The position numbers and the translations under genes are program-made. Shown here piece after piece: positions 42,711 to 51,760 of a stretch of 64,000 nt of DNA; within the stretch, counting starts at the first letter, position 1; every line of letters starts with the position of its first letter. The notes under the pieces are model-generated. The model saw only the letters and a list, made by a program, of their open reading frames with translations. It did not search any database and was not told the DNA's origin. Source of the stretch: an uncultured Lachnospiraceae bacterium (GTDB taxonomy: Bacteria; Bacillota; Clostridia; Lachnospirales; Lachnospiraceae); assembly GCA_947631955.1 (NCBI GenBank), contig CANRNJ010000005.1:21544-85543 (forward strand), written 5' to 3'.

Positions 42711-43481
42711 ATCGTACCTCTTTCCACATATTTTCCTATGTATCAAATACAAGATGTGGTATGTGACAAGTATACTATACCCTATTTATACAAAATATGC
42801 CACATATTTTTTCAATTTCAGCCGGATTAGGATATTTTTTCAATTTTTGCAGGAACAGGATATTTTTAATTGCTTCATGATCTGTCTGATTGCACATTCC
42901 CGTTTCCTTTGAAGGCCCTTCTTTCCATAAACATACGAAGCGGGTATCGATCCTTTGTGATCAACACCCGCTTCTAAACTATACTATCCAATGGTCCTTA
43001 CCTCCGTTTTTTCTTTCGTACTCTTTCCATTCATCTTTTGTATTCGTATACCGTAACGTCCTATTCTCTTTTCCTTAGTGATTCGTTACTTTTTCTCATG
43101 TACTCGACTACGTTTCCGTTGCTTTGTCATTGGTTCCTTATTCATTTGTACTTCTTACCGGTTTTAAATTATGCTTTCGGTGGACCATACCTCTCTTTCT
43201 TTTATGATATCTATGTGAATTTGTTTTGTTTATGTTTTTATTATATCATCAGGTTTTAATTTGTCAACACATTTTTTCAAATTTTTTAAATTTTTTTCAT
43301 TTTATTTTCTTTTATCCCTATATTTTCAAATTTTTTCCATTTTTATCCATCAATTAACAGTCATTTTACACCCAAAGAGTCCGTTGCCGTGCATTTGCCG
43401 GTATGCTATAATGGATTTTGAAATTTATTATCTTAATCATGACTGCCCGCAATGGGAATACAAACGATGCAGGAGGAAATT
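42711..43481. other. Long AT-rich intergenic region
   Basis: No supported gene in 771 bp. It holds a hairpin at 42937-42974 with 9-bp arms (GAAGCGGGT/ACCCGCTTC) but no T-run on either strand. A strongly T-rich stretch follows at 42990-43350, then the LUD promoter near 43400. The GH3 promoter was not identified with confidence. Confidence 0.6.
43384..43412 (+). promoter_or_regulatory. Promoter of the LUD-domain gene
   Basis: -35 TTGCCG (43384-43389), 17-bp spacer, -10 TATAAT (43407-43412) with an extended TGC just before it. Confidence 0.65.
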
Positions 43482-44117
43482 ATGTCTTACCTAACAACAG
43501 CTTACGAAAAACAAGCTCAGACGATCATCAGCAATCTGGCAAAACGCAATATGGAAGGATGTTACTATAATACGGCGGCGGAATGTACGCGCGCCGTCCT
43601 TGAATCCATTCCCAAGCGGTCCGTGATCAGCTGGGGCGGCAGCGAAAGCATCAAGGAATGTGGACTGATGGACGCCATACACAACGGCGACTATCAGTTG
43701 ATCGACCGCTCCGCGGCCAAGACTCCCGACGAATCCAGAGTGCTGTACTCGCAGGCGGTGCTTTCCGATTATTACCTTATGAGCAGCAACGCCATCACAT
43801 TAGACGGCGAACTTATTAACATCGACGGCAACGGCAACCGCGTCGCATGTCTTATTCAGGGTCCGAGCCACGTTCTTTTGATCGTCGGCATGAACAAGGT
43901 CGTTACGGACGTTAAAAGCGGCATTGCCAGAGTCCGAAACACAGCTTCACCGGCCAACGCGGTCCGCCTTGACCGAAAGCTGCCCTGCGCCGCATCCGGC
44001 GTCTGCCATGACTGTCTTGCGCCGGATTGTTTCTGCAACCAGATCGTGGTCACAAGACGCAGCGGACACACCGGAAGGATCAAAGTATACCTCGTGGGAG
44101 AGCCTCTCGGCTACTGA
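43482..44117 (+). CDS. LUD-domain protein (LutC/YkgG-like)
   Basis: A 211-aa protein of the LUD family, known from the LutB/LutC subunits of lactate oxidation complexes. VISWGGSESIKECGL and DYYLMSSNAITLDGELINIDGNGNRVA are typical of the nucleotide-like fold. The C-terminus carries a Cys cluster (CAASGVCHDCLAPDCFC) that could bind a metal or Fe-S cluster. The ATG at 43482 follows AGGAGG. It is a monocistronic unit with its own promoter and a shared bidirectional terminator; no lutA or lutB is adjacent, so lactate use cannot be claimed. Many stand-alone clostridial LUD proteins have no assigned role. Confidence 0.85.
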   Translation: MSYLTTAYEKQAQTIISNLAKRNMEGCYYNTAAECTRAVLESIPKRSVISWGGSESIKECGLMDAIHNGDYQLIDRSAAKTPDESRVLYSQAVLSDYYLMSSNAITLDGELINIDGNGNRVACLIQGPSHVLLIVGMNKVVTDVKSGIARVRNTASPANAVRLDRKLPCAASGVCHDCLAPDCFCNQIVVTRRSGHTGRIKVYLVGEPLGY

Positions 44118-44151
44118 GATCCGTGAGGGACGATCCTGCGGCAGCCGCAAA

Positions 44152-44183
44152 AAAGCCGGTTCAGGCTATACTGAACCGGCTTT
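44152..44183. terminator. Bidirectional terminator, LUD gene / hydrogenase-like gene
   Basis: Perfect 13-bp arms AAAGCCGGTTCAG and CTGAACCGGCTTT with a 6-base loop; six T follow on the minus strand. It serves both converging genes. Confidence 0.85.
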
Positions 44184-44205
44184 CCATATACCATTTTCAA
44201 TTTTT

Positions 44206-46158
44206 TTATGCCGACAATGCTGCCAGCTTATCTTTCAGGCTTGCGGAAATGCCGCTTACCATATCCGCAGACGCTGCGATCTCTTCCGTCGAAGCCGCCA
44301 GATTGGTGACTCTTAAGTTGACACCGTCGATAATCTCGATCAGTTTCTCCGCATTGCCGAGCAGTTCCTCGATTGCGCCCTGAATCTGTTCCTTATTGGA
44401 ATCGCTGTCGCTTGCCGTGTCTTTCGAGAGATCGGCCAGTTTCTTGATATTCTCCGCGATGATTGCGAAACCTCTTCCGGATTCTCCCGCTCTGGCCGCT
44501 TCAATACTTGCGTTCAAGGCAAGCAGATTCGTTTCTTCCGCCACATTGGTGATCTCCAGATTGTTCTCTTCCAACTTAACCAACAGTTCCTGAATACCGT
44601 TCAGCGCTTCTTTCAGCTGATCGCAGAACGTAACCACGTCCGCCATGGACTGGGATATGCCCGTACTCTCGCGGCCGTTGCTGTTATTTCCGGCTGCCAT
44701 ATCCTTGATGGACGTATCCAGATTGGTGAAATCTTCATTGACTTCCGAAACCAGAGAGGCAATCATGTTGTTCTTCTCCATGATCTCATTGTTCTTAAGC
44801 TCCATCTCTTCCGCCATCTGCTTGGCAAGTTCGCTGTCCTTCTCCACCTCGCCCTTTACGAACTGGATACAGTTGTCCTTGTAATTGCACTCATTATAGA
44901 TCGCCGCAGCCATATCCTTACAGGTATTGTATCCGCACGCCGAACAGTTGATCTTGCGCTGCTCTTCCGTGCGTTTCTCCATGTCGTTGAAAATATCGTT
45001 CAGCACGGAAGTGTTGGGCTTCTGTATCTCCAGTCCCTTGGACTTATCCGTGTAATGTCTGATAAAGTCGTTGATGTCCAGCTCCTTAAACTGCTTGTTG
45101 AATCTGTCCAGCCTCTGTTTCGGCGACAGGTTCCTGCTCCATGCGTTGAGCCTGCCGTTTTTCTTGCTGGCTTCCTTGATCTTCTGCAGTTCATACAGCG
45201 TATCGTCGGTCTTGGTCTTGGCGTCCTCAACGCCCGTACCGTAGATACACCCTTTGGCGCAGTTGAGCGCGTCGACCATAAAAGGAAGTTCCTTGTGTCC
45301 AAGCACCCTGCTCTTATAATCCTCAAGAAATTCATAGGCGTGCTTCTCGCCTTCGATCTGACGGATGAAGACATCATCGCCGCAGAACCAGTATACATTC
45401 TCTTTCAGACCGCCGGGCATCGGATAGATAGACCCAAGACCGTACTCGATCTCGTCCGTGACCGCCGGGCCGGAGATATTGTGTTTGCGCACATATTCCA
45501 TCAGATGGTCAAAGGTTACGTTATAGGAAACGTACCCGCCGCAGTTAGGATCGTCTATCTCATTCTTCTTTGCGATACAAGGACTGATAAACGCCAGTTT
45601 ATCGGGTACTTTCATATATTTCTTGACATAGATCGCGCCGCACATCATCGGCGAGTGGACCGGCACCAGACTCGGAATCAATTCCGGGATATATTTTTCG
45701 ATATAGCCGACGATTGCCGGGCAGGGCTGCGAAATACCGCCCGTAAAGTTGTGCTCCGTTATGTACTTGATATATCCCCATGTGGTGATATCTGCACCGA
45801 AGCTGACACTGATGATGCGGTTGACGCCCAACTGTTTCAAGCCGCCCAGCACGGTGCTGTATTCTCTGGGATAATTGGCCAGAAATGCCGGTGCAAGGAG
45901 CAGCGATATCTTTTCGCCCTTTTTCAGATCCTCAAAAAAGCGCTCGGTATCGTCGTTGAAACTTCTTGCCTCATGCGCACATGCATCGAAACATGCGCCG
46001 CATGCCACGCACTGTTTACCGTCCACAACGATCTTGTTCTTGCCGTCCTCTATGACCGCATGGTTGGCGGTAAGGACGGGACAGACAGAAATACATTTGT
46101 TGCATCCTACACAATTATCGTTGGTGAAGACCAATGAGTCTGTTTTCTGATTTGCCAT
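44206..46158 (-). CDS. Sensory [FeFe]-hydrogenase-like protein fused to a chemoreceptor signalling domain
   Basis: A 650-aa soluble fusion. Two [4Fe-4S] ferredoxin motifs (C16/19/22/26 and C50/53/56/60) lead to an [FeFe]-hydrogenase H-cluster domain. All four cluster ligands remain (C146 in SQPCPA, C194 in [10 protein letters not shown]300 and C304 in NCAKGCIYG), but the proton-relay Cys of TSCCP is replaced by Pro145. A four-Cys Fe-S motif (C405, C408, C413, C430) follows, then a coiled coil with the chemotaxis tip [20 protein letters not shown]. The lost relay Cys suggests sensing rather than turnover of H2 or redox state, signalling to CheA. GGGGAGG precedes the ATG. Confidence 0.9.
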   Translation of the reverse strand: MANQKTDSLVFTNDNCVGCNKCISVCPVLTANHAVIEDGKNKIVVDGKQCVACGACFDACAHEARSFNDDTERFFEDLKKGEKISLLLAPAFLANYPREYSTVLGGLKQLGVNRIISVSFGADITTWGYIKYITEHNFTGGISQPCPAIVGYIEKYIPELIPSLVPVHSPMMCGAIYVKKYMKVPDKLAFISPCIAKKNEIDDPNCGGYVSYNVTFDHLMEYVRKHNISGPAVTDEIEYGLGSIYPMPGGLKENVYWFCGDDVFIRQIEGEKHAYEFLEDYKSRVLGHKELPFMVDALNCAKGCIYGTGVEDAKTKTDDTLYELQKIKEASKKNGRLNAWSRNLSPKQRLDRFNKQFKELDINDFIRHYTDKSKGLEIQKPNTSVLNDIFNDMEKRTEEQRKINCSACGYNTCKDMAAAIYNECNYKDNCIQFVKGEVEKDSELAKQMAEEMELKNNEIMEKNNMIASLVSEVNEDFTNLDTSIKDMAAGNNSNGRESTGISQSMADVVTFCDQLKEALNGIQELLVKLEENNLEITNVAEETNLLALNASIEAARAGESGRGFAIIAENIKKLADLSKDTASDSDSNKEQIQGAIEELLGNAEKLIEIIDGVNLRVTNLAASTEEIAASADMVSGISASLKDKLAALSA

Positions 46159-46260
46159 ATGTACCTCCCCGTGATAGTAAATACAGTATATCCGCGTACT
46201 TCGTTTTGTTGTAACGCCTTAGACTGCTAAACGTATAACCCCAAGATAAAACTACTTTAA

Positions 46261-46580
46261 TTATGCCATATTCTCTGATGCCAACACCGTATATCATTTC
46301 AGGAGAATTGCAAAGCAATTCTCTTAGCGCAGATTGCTGAATCTGCGCTTATTATACCATATCAGCAGGAAATCAAGCGCGAGCACAGCGAGCATTTGAT
46401 TTCACCTAATATGGTAACGACAGAATCTTATAGTGCGTCAGCACGACGGCTGCGCAGCAGACGGATTCTGGAGTTACTATACTATATTCTCAGATGCTGG
46501 TACCGTATATCATTCCAGGAGAATTGCGAAGCGATTCTCTTAGTGCAGGCTGCTGAGCCTGCACTTATTATATCATATTT
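46261..46580. repeat. Array of palindromes with two ~100-bp direct repeats
   Basis: Six nested or adjacent hairpins lie between the hydrogenase-like gene and lysC: 46303-46323, 46326-46349, 46356-46415, 46414-46477, 46519-46539 and 46542-46565. Units 46265-46362 and 46482-46577 are direct repeats. Their second hairpins, AGCGCAGATT/AATCTGCGCT and AGTGCAGGCT/AGCCTGCACT, share the loop GCTG and differ by three compensatory base-pair changes. The rest of 46159-46661 has no supported gene. It could be a REP/MITE-like element or a structured RNA; no transposase is seen. Confidence 0.75.
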
Positions 46581-46661
46581 CTACAAAAAGAAAAGCAAAA
46601 GGTGAACGATTCAGCAAAAAATAATCAAAAAAACTCGTTTTTTTGGTCTAAAATAACCACA

Positions 46662-47981
46662 TCAGATCTGAATCCGCACAAAAATGTCGTAAATCGCTTT
46701 GATCGCCGTTTCAAAATCGGAATTGGCCACGCCGATGATGATATTCAGTTCACTGGAACCCTGATCGATCATCTTGACATTGACGTTGGCGTGCGCCAGA
46801 GCGGAAAAGATCCTCCCGGCCGTACCGCGCGTCGATTTCATGCCGCGTCCCACAACCGCGATAAGCGCCAGATCGCCCTCGATCTCGATGTGGTCCGGCT
46901 CCGCAAGCCTGTGGATGCCGGATACGACCTGCTGCTCCTTGTGCATAAATTCGTCCTGATGGACAAAAACCGTCATGGTATCTATGCCTGAGGGAACATG
47001 CTCGAACGAAATGCCGTTCTCCTCAAAAGCCTGAAGGACTTTGCGCCCAAAACCGATCTCGGAATTCATCATATCCTTATCGATGTTGACGGAGCAGAAA
47101 CCCTTCTTGCCCGCGATCCCCGTAATGACATATTTCGGCTTCTGGCAGGTGCTCTCCACGATCCATGTGCCTTCATCGTCCGGTGCGTTGGTATTGCGGA
47201 TATTGATCGGGATGCCCTCTCTCCTGACCGGAAAGATCGCGTCCTCATGAAGCACGCCCGCGCCCATGTAGGACAACTCCCGCAGTTCCTTGTATGTAAT
47301 GGTATCGATCCCCTCCGGTTTATAGATGATCCGGGGATCCGCGATCAGAAAGCCCGATACATCCGTCCAGTTTTCATACACGTTGGCTTTGACGGCACGC
47401 GCTACGATGGAACCTGTTATATCGGAACCGCCTCTGGAAAAAGTCTTGACCGTACCGTTTTCGTAAGCGCCGTAGAATCCCGGAATGACCGCCGCATCCA
47501 CGCCGTTCAATCTTTCCCTCAGAAGGGTGTTGGTCGTTTCCGGATCAAACTCCCCCTCGTCCGTAAAACGTATGACCTGCGCGGCGTCCACAAACTCGAA
47601 GCCCAGATACGCCGCCATGATGATGCCGTTGAGATACTCTCCGCGGGATGCCGCATAATTGTCACCGGCTTTGTCCTTAAAATTCTTCTCGATCACTTTA
47701 AATTCATCGTCGAGGGACAGATCGAGTCCGAGTCCGTCTATGATCTCCTGATAGCGGTCCTTGATCGCCTGCAGCTGTACTTTAAAATCCTTGTCCTCCC
47801 CGGCAAGCGCATAGCAGGCATAGAGCATGTCGGTAACTTTGGTGTCGTCGGGATTTCTTTTGCCGGGTGCGGAAGGCACTACAAAACTGCGCTCTTTGTC
47901 CGCCCGGATGATGTCCCCTGCTTTTTTGAACTGTTCGGCGCTCGCCAGTGAACTGCCGCCGAATTTCACTACTTTTTTCAT
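46662..47981 (-). CDS. lysC: Aspartate kinase
   Basis: Aspartokinase phosphorylates aspartate, the first step toward lysine, threonine and methionine. The 439-aa monofunctional enzyme has the N-terminal KFGGSSLAS motif, the kinase core (FSRGGSDITGS, TDVSGFLIADPR) and two C-terminal ACT domains (GKKGFCSVNIDKDMMNSEIG, LALIAVVGRGMKSTRGTAGRIF) that mediate feedback inhibition. It is the last of glyA-hom-lysC on the minus strand, with a 77-bp gap after hom. No lysine riboswitch was recognised. The homoserine dehydrogenase next to it suggests a threonine/methionine branch isozyme. Confidence 0.95.
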   Translation of the reverse strand: MKKVVKFGGSSLASAEQFKKAGDIIRADKERSFVVPSAPGKRNPDDTKVTDMLYACYALAGEDKDFKVQLQAIKDRYQEIIDGLGLDLSLDDEFKVIEKNFKDKAGDNYAASRGEYLNGIIMAAYLGFEFVDAAQVIRFTDEGEFDPETTNTLLRERLNGVDAAVIPGFYGAYENGTVKTFSRGGSDITGSIVARAVKANVYENWTDVSGFLIADPRIIYKPEGIDTITYKELRELSYMGAGVLHEDAIFPVRREGIPINIRNTNAPDDEGTWIVESTCQKPKYVITGIAGKKGFCSVNIDKDMMNSEIGFGRKVLQAFEENGISFEHVPSGIDTMTVFVHQDEFMHKEQQVVSGIHRLAEPDHIEIEGDLALIAVVGRGMKSTRGTAGRIFSALAHANVNVKMIDQGSSELNIIIGVANSDFETAIKAIYDIFVRIQI

Positions 47982-48058
47982 ACTGATCTCCTCATATCAC
48001 CGTGCAGTCCTTCCGAAATCCAAGACGCCAACGGAGGACACCGCCCGGCTGCATATAT

Positions 48059-49291
48059 TTACGCGCTTAAGATGCGGATCCGATTGATGCATCCGCCCAG
48101 TTTCTCTATTTTATCGTTAAAATCCTTTTCTTTCATTACATGGGTCATAAAGGCAAATTCTTCCGCAATGCCCACGCTGATCTCCGCGAGAGAGCCGAAG
48201 ATCTCCATCGCTTCGTCTTTTTTCCCGGCAGGCACCCTGACAAAGTATTTTCCTTCGTCTTCCTCGATTCCGGTAACTTTGACGTCCTCGTTTTCCCAGA
48301 AACACATAACCGTCCTGCCAAGATGTCTTGCACAGTCCACCACATCGGATACCACCGCACTCGCCGTGGGCAGCTTGCCCGCCCCGCGTCCGTAGTACAT
48401 GGAATCTCCCAGCATATTGCCGTGCACATAAACTGCGTTGAACACGTCGCTCACACTGTAGAGCGGATGTTCCCTTGAAATCAGAAAAGGAGCGACCATC
48501 GCGAAGAATCCTTTGTCCGTATCTCTGCTCATGGCAAGCAGCTTGATGGATTTATTCATCTGCTTGGCATACCGGAAATCCTCAGGGGTGATCTTGGTGA
48601 TCCCTTCCGTATAGATCTCCTCGTATTTTACATTCTTGCCGCACATAAGCGACGAAAGGATAGCGATCTTGCGGCATGCGTCATAACCCTCCACATCCGC
48701 TTCGGGGTTGCGCTCCGCATAGCCCTTCTCCTGCGCTTCTTTCAGCACTTCATTAAAATCGGCGCCCTCCCGGTCCATCTTGGTAAGGATATAATTGGTC
48801 GTGCCGTTCAATATCCCCGTGATCGCATCGATCTTCTCCGCCGTAAGCGAATAGTTCAGCGGGCGTATGATCGGGATGCCGCCGCCCACGCTGGCTTCAA
48901 AGAGATAGTTACAGTGATGCTCCCTCGCGGCTGCGATCAGTTCCGGCCCATGCGCTGCGACCAGTTCCTTGTTGGACGTACACACGCTCTTGCCTGCCAG
49001 AAGCGCCTGTTTTGTAAAATCATAAGCCGGTTTTATCCCGCCCATCGTTTCACATATCACGGCCACTTCCGGGTCGTTCAGGATCATCCCGTAATCATGC
49101 ACGACCTTATCCTCATACGGATCTCCCGGAAAATCCCTCAGATCCAGAATATATTTGATATTCAACTCTGCGCCCGCGCGCTTATTGACAGCGGATTTAT
49201 TGGTTTCTATCACCTCTACCACGCCGCTGCCGACCGTACCGTATCCCAGTACCGCAATATTTACCATGTTATCCATATGCCTGTCCACCAT
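48059..49291 (-). CDS. hom: Homoserine dehydrogenase
   Basis: It reduces aspartate semialdehyde to homoserine with NAD(P)H. The 410-aa protein has the Rossmann motif VLGYGTVGSGVVE, the catalytic region (LNGTTNYILTKM, AEADVEGYDACRKIAILSSLM-like segment) and a C-terminal ACT domain (YFVRVPAGKKDEAMEIFGSL) for threonine feedback. AGGAG is 5-6 bases before the ATG at 49291. It is 73 bp downstream of glyA and 77 bp upstream of lysC. Homoserine could then be phosphorylated by a ThrB elsewhere or by the ThrH-like protein at 61.4 kb. Confidence 0.95.
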   Translation of the reverse strand: MVDRHMDNMVNIAVLGYGTVGSGVVEVIETNKSAVNKRAGAELNIKYILDLRDFPGDPYEDKVVHDYGMILNDPEVAVICETMGGIKPAYDFTKQALLAGKSVCTSNKELVAAHGPELIAAAREHHCNYLFEASVGGGIPIIRPLNYSLTAEKIDAITGILNGTTNYILTKMDREGADFNEVLKEAQEKGYAERNPEADVEGYDACRKIAILSSLMCGKNVKYEEIYTEGITKITPEDFRYAKQMNKSIKLLAMSRDTDKGFFAMVAPFLISREHPLYSVSDVFNAVYVHGNMLGDSMYYGRGAGKLPTASAVVSDVVDCARHLGRTVMCFWENEDVKVTGIEEDEGKYFVRVPAGKKDEAMEIFGSLAEISVGIAEEFAFMTHVMKEKDFNDKIEKLGGCINRIRILSA

Positions 49292-49364
49292 ACTGCTCCT
49301 CTCGCGTCATATCGTATCTTTCGGCGCGGATCTCTCCGAAAGCAGGATCCGCCGGGCATCCGTT

Positions 49365-50603
49365 TCAGATCAACGGATATTTGTCCGTCAGCGTCTTGAC
49401 AATGGCGCGCGCCTTGTCAATACCGGCTTCTCCTTCTTTGATCACGATGGAGATCGCCTCGGCAACCTGATCCATATCCTGCGTGTTCAATCCTCTGGAT
49501 GTAGCCGCAGGGGTTCCCAGACGGATACCGCTTGTGACAAACGGAGATTTCGGATCGTTCGGTATCGTATTCTTGTTGGCGGTGATATGAGCCTCGTCGA
49601 GAAGTTTTTCCACCGCTTTGCCCGTCAGATCATACGGAGTCAGATCGACCAGCATCAGATGATTGTCCGTACCGCCGGATACGATCTTCACATCCCTGCT
49701 CTGCAGTCCCTTGCAGAGAGCCTGCGCATTATCTATGATATTCTGTGCGTACTGCTTAAAAGAAGGATCCAGCGCTTCCTTAAAGCAGACCGCTTTCGCC
49801 GCTATCACATGCATCAGCGGGCCGCCCTGAATACCGGGGAAGATCGCTTTGTTGAAATTATATTTGTCAGCCACTTCCTGACTGGACATGATCATGCCGC
49901 CGCGCGGACCGCGGAGCGTCTTATGCGTCGTCGTCGTCGTAACATGCGCATACGGGATCGGGCTCGGATGAAGTCCCGTCGCCACAAGCCCCGCAATGTG
50001 GGCAATATCCACCATCAGGACCGCGCCGACCTCGTCAGCTATCTCTCGGAACCGTTTAAAATCAATGGTCCGCGCGTACGCTGAAGCTCCCGCCACGATC
50101 AGCTTGGGCCTGCACTCCAGCGCGATCTTACGCACATTATCGTAATCAAGGAATCCGTCGTCATTGACGCCGTAAGGTACGCACTTAAAATATTTACCGG
50201 ACATATTGACCGGCGAACCGTGGGATAAATGTCCGCCATGGTCCAGATTCATTCCCATGAAAGTATCGCCCGGCTCCATCACAGCAAAAAATACCGCCAT
50301 GTTCGCCTGTGCGCCGGAGTGAGGCTGCACATTGACATATTCACAGCCAAACAGCTGCTTCGCCCGGTCCCTTGCCAGATCCTCCACTACGTCCACGCAC
50401 TCGCAGCCGCCGTAATATCTTTTCCCCGGATATCCTTCCGCATATTTATTGGTGAGAGGGCTGCCCATTGCCGCCATGACTGCCTTGCTCACCCAGTTCT
50501 CGGATGCGATCAGTTCGATGTGGGAATTCTGTCTGCTCTGTTCGTCCACGATCGCCTGCGCTATTTCCGGATCTACCTTTTTAACCTCGTCCAATGAATA
50601 CAT
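49365..50603 (-). CDS. glyA: Serine hydroxymethyltransferase
   Basis: SHMT converts serine and THF to glycine and methylene-THF, which feeds ThyA and purine synthesis elsewhere in this window. The 412-aa PLP enzyme has the lysine motif [15 protein letters not shown], the N-terminal [11 protein letters not shown] and [13 protein letters not shown] signatures, and [13 protein letters not shown]. The ATG at 50603 is preceded by AAAGGCGGG and AGGG. A promoter lies upstream, and hom and lysC follow on the same strand, so one-carbon and aspartate-family synthesis may be co-expressed. Confidence 0.96.
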   Translation of the reverse strand: MYSLDEVKKVDPEIAQAIVDEQSRQNSHIELIASENWVSKAVMAAMGSPLTNKYAEGYPGKRYYGGCECVDVVEDLARDRAKQLFGCEYVNVQPHSGAQANMAVFFAVMEPGDTFMGMNLDHGGHLSHGSPVNMSGKYFKCVPYGVNDDGFLDYDNVRKIALECRPKLIVAGASAYARTIDFKRFREIADEVGAVLMVDIAHIAGLVATGLHPSPIPYAHVTTTTTHKTLRGPRGGMIMSSQEVADKYNFNKAIFPGIQGGPLMHVIAAKAVCFKEALDPSFKQYAQNIIDNAQALCKGLQSRDVKIVSGGTDNHLMLVDLTPYDLTGKAVEKLLDEAHITANKNTIPNDPKSPFVTSGIRLGTPAATSRGLNTQDMDQVAEAISIVIKEGEAGIDKARAIVKTLTDKYPLI

Positions 50604-50638
50604 TCCCTGTTCCCGCCTTTCCAAATAAAATCAGCATT

Positions 50639-50668
50639 AGTATACCACATAGAGTGATTGCGGCGCAA
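50639..50668 (-). promoter_or_regulatory. Promoter of glyA-hom-lysC
   Basis: Minus strand -35 TTGCGC (50663-50668), 18-bp spacer, -10 TATACT (50639-50644), about 35 bp before the glyA ATG. Confidence 0.6.
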
Positions 50669-50759
50669 CAGCATCTTTTTGTACATGATGCGATTTTCTT
50701 TTTACACATAATATACATTTTTTCAAGAAATATTAAGAAATTTTTATGGAAATCTTATT

Positions 50760-50787
50760 TTGACTTTTATACATTATCTGCTATGAT
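50760..50787 (+). promoter_or_regulatory. Promoter of the PAP2 gene
   Basis: -35 TTGACT (50760-50765), 16-bp spacer, -10 TATGAT (50782-50787) with extended TGC. It implies a ~97-nt leader. Confidence 0.6.
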
Positions 50788-50793
50788 TACAAC

Positions 50794-50890
50794 TATAAAT
50801 AGTAGTAAACACCGGCGGCGGACGGAGCGCCTGCGCGCCTCTGCCGAAAGCCGTGCAGGATGGCCCGGAAGCAAAGCGAGGTAAGGAAGA
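50794..50890 (+). promoter_or_regulatory. GC-rich structured leader of the PAP2 gene
   Basis: The leader can form CGGCGG..CTGCCG around GGAGCGC/GCGCCT, then GCC..GGC, before GAGGTAAGGAAG at the start codon. The block is much more GC-rich than the flanks. It contains GCAAAGC and TAAGG as in c-di-GMP-I aptamers, but the rest of that aptamer is absent, so I do not assign a class. Confidence 0.35.
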
Positions 50891-51598
50891 TTGGAAACTT
50901 TTGAAAAAAAGCAGAATCGGTTTGTTATGTTCATGAACAAATACAGACATGCGGTCCCGCTTATCATCTATGGGATCATTTATCTTGCTTGGTTCAACTA
51001 TCTGGAAAGGACCATCACCAAGCCTTATCGGATCATCCATGTATCCCTCGACGACAAGATCCCTTTCTGCGAAGTTTTTGTTATTCCGTATATGTTATGG
51101 TTTCTCTATGTCGCCGTAACGGTCGCTTACTTTTTCCTGCGTGACAAAGACAGCTACGTCAAGGCCCTTATTTTCTTATTCACCGGCATGACCATATTTC
51201 TGCTGATATCGACCCTGTTTCCCAACGGGCACAACTTAAGACCGAATACCATGCCGCGCGACAACTTTTTCACGCAGCTGGTCGCTACCCTCTATCGAAT
51301 CGACACACCGACCAACTTGTGGCCAAGTATCCATGTGTATAATTCCCTCGGCTGCCACATTGCAGTCATGCACAGTCCTCAGCTGAAAAAGCATAAGAGC
51401 GTTCGTATCGGCTCTTTCATCCTCTGCACCTCGATTATTATGTCAACCATGTTTATCAAGCAGCACTCTGTATTCGATGTGACTACGGCATTTATCATGG
51501 CGGCAGTCATGTATGGGATCGTATATCAGTCCGACATCCTGCTGAACCACTCCCGGAGTCTGCAGAACCGCCGCGGCCGCAACCCGAAGATCAGCTGA
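50891..51598 (+). CDS. PAP2-superfamily membrane phosphatase/transferase
   Basis: A 235-aa protein with about six membrane helices. The PAP2 active-site motifs are in LWPSIHVYNSLGCH (catalytic His) and FIKQHSVFDVTTAF (second His and Asp). The sequence is of the branch resembling inositol phosphorylceramide synthase, acting on lipid phosphates or as a head-group transferase at the outer face of the membrane. The start is a TTG with GAGG at 9 bases; an in-frame ATG 13 codons on has no ribosome site. It is transcribed alone, divergent from glyA. Confidence 0.85.
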   Translation: METFEKKQNRFVMFMNKYRHAVPLIIYGIIYLAWFNYLERTITKPYRIIHVSLDDKIPFCEVFVIPYMLWFLYVAVTVAYFFLRDKDSYVKALIFLFTGMTIFLLISTLFPNGHNLRPNTMPRDNFFTQLVATLYRIDTPTNLWPSIHVYNSLGCHIAVMHSPQLKKHKSVRIGSFILCTSIIMSTMFIKQHSVFDVTTAFIMAAVMYGIVYQSDILLNHSRSLQNRRGRNPKIS

Positions 51599-51760
51599 AG
51601 TTCTTTGTTCCACTCTCAAAACCCTGTAAAACTCCACAAACTAAAGAGAATCAATTAAGGTGGCCAAAGCCGCCGGTTACGGGCAGATCCAACAGCTCTA
51701 ACCGGAGCAGCCAGTCACAGGCAGATCCAGCCGGGTCATGACATCAAGCCGATCGGGCTG

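Noticed and set aside
42937..42974. Terminator call for the 9-bp hairpin
   Set aside because: Neither strand has a T-run after the stem, and the neighbouring genes are divergent there. Recorded only as a hairpin in the intergenic region.
46159..46260. Sigma-28 promoter upstream of the hydrogenase-chemoreceptor gene
   Set aside because: Only partial matches (for example GCGGATAT with a poor -35) were found, well below the quality of the site at 39695-39721.
47982..48058. Lysine riboswitch upstream of lysC
   Set aside because: Only 77 bp separate hom and lysC, too short for the aptamer, and no match is seen upstream of glyA or hom.
50794..50890. c-di-GMP-I riboswitch call for the PAP2 leader
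   Set aside because: GCAAAGC and TAAGG are present, but the first half of the aptamer and the tetraloop-receptor part are not. Kept only as an unassigned structured leader.
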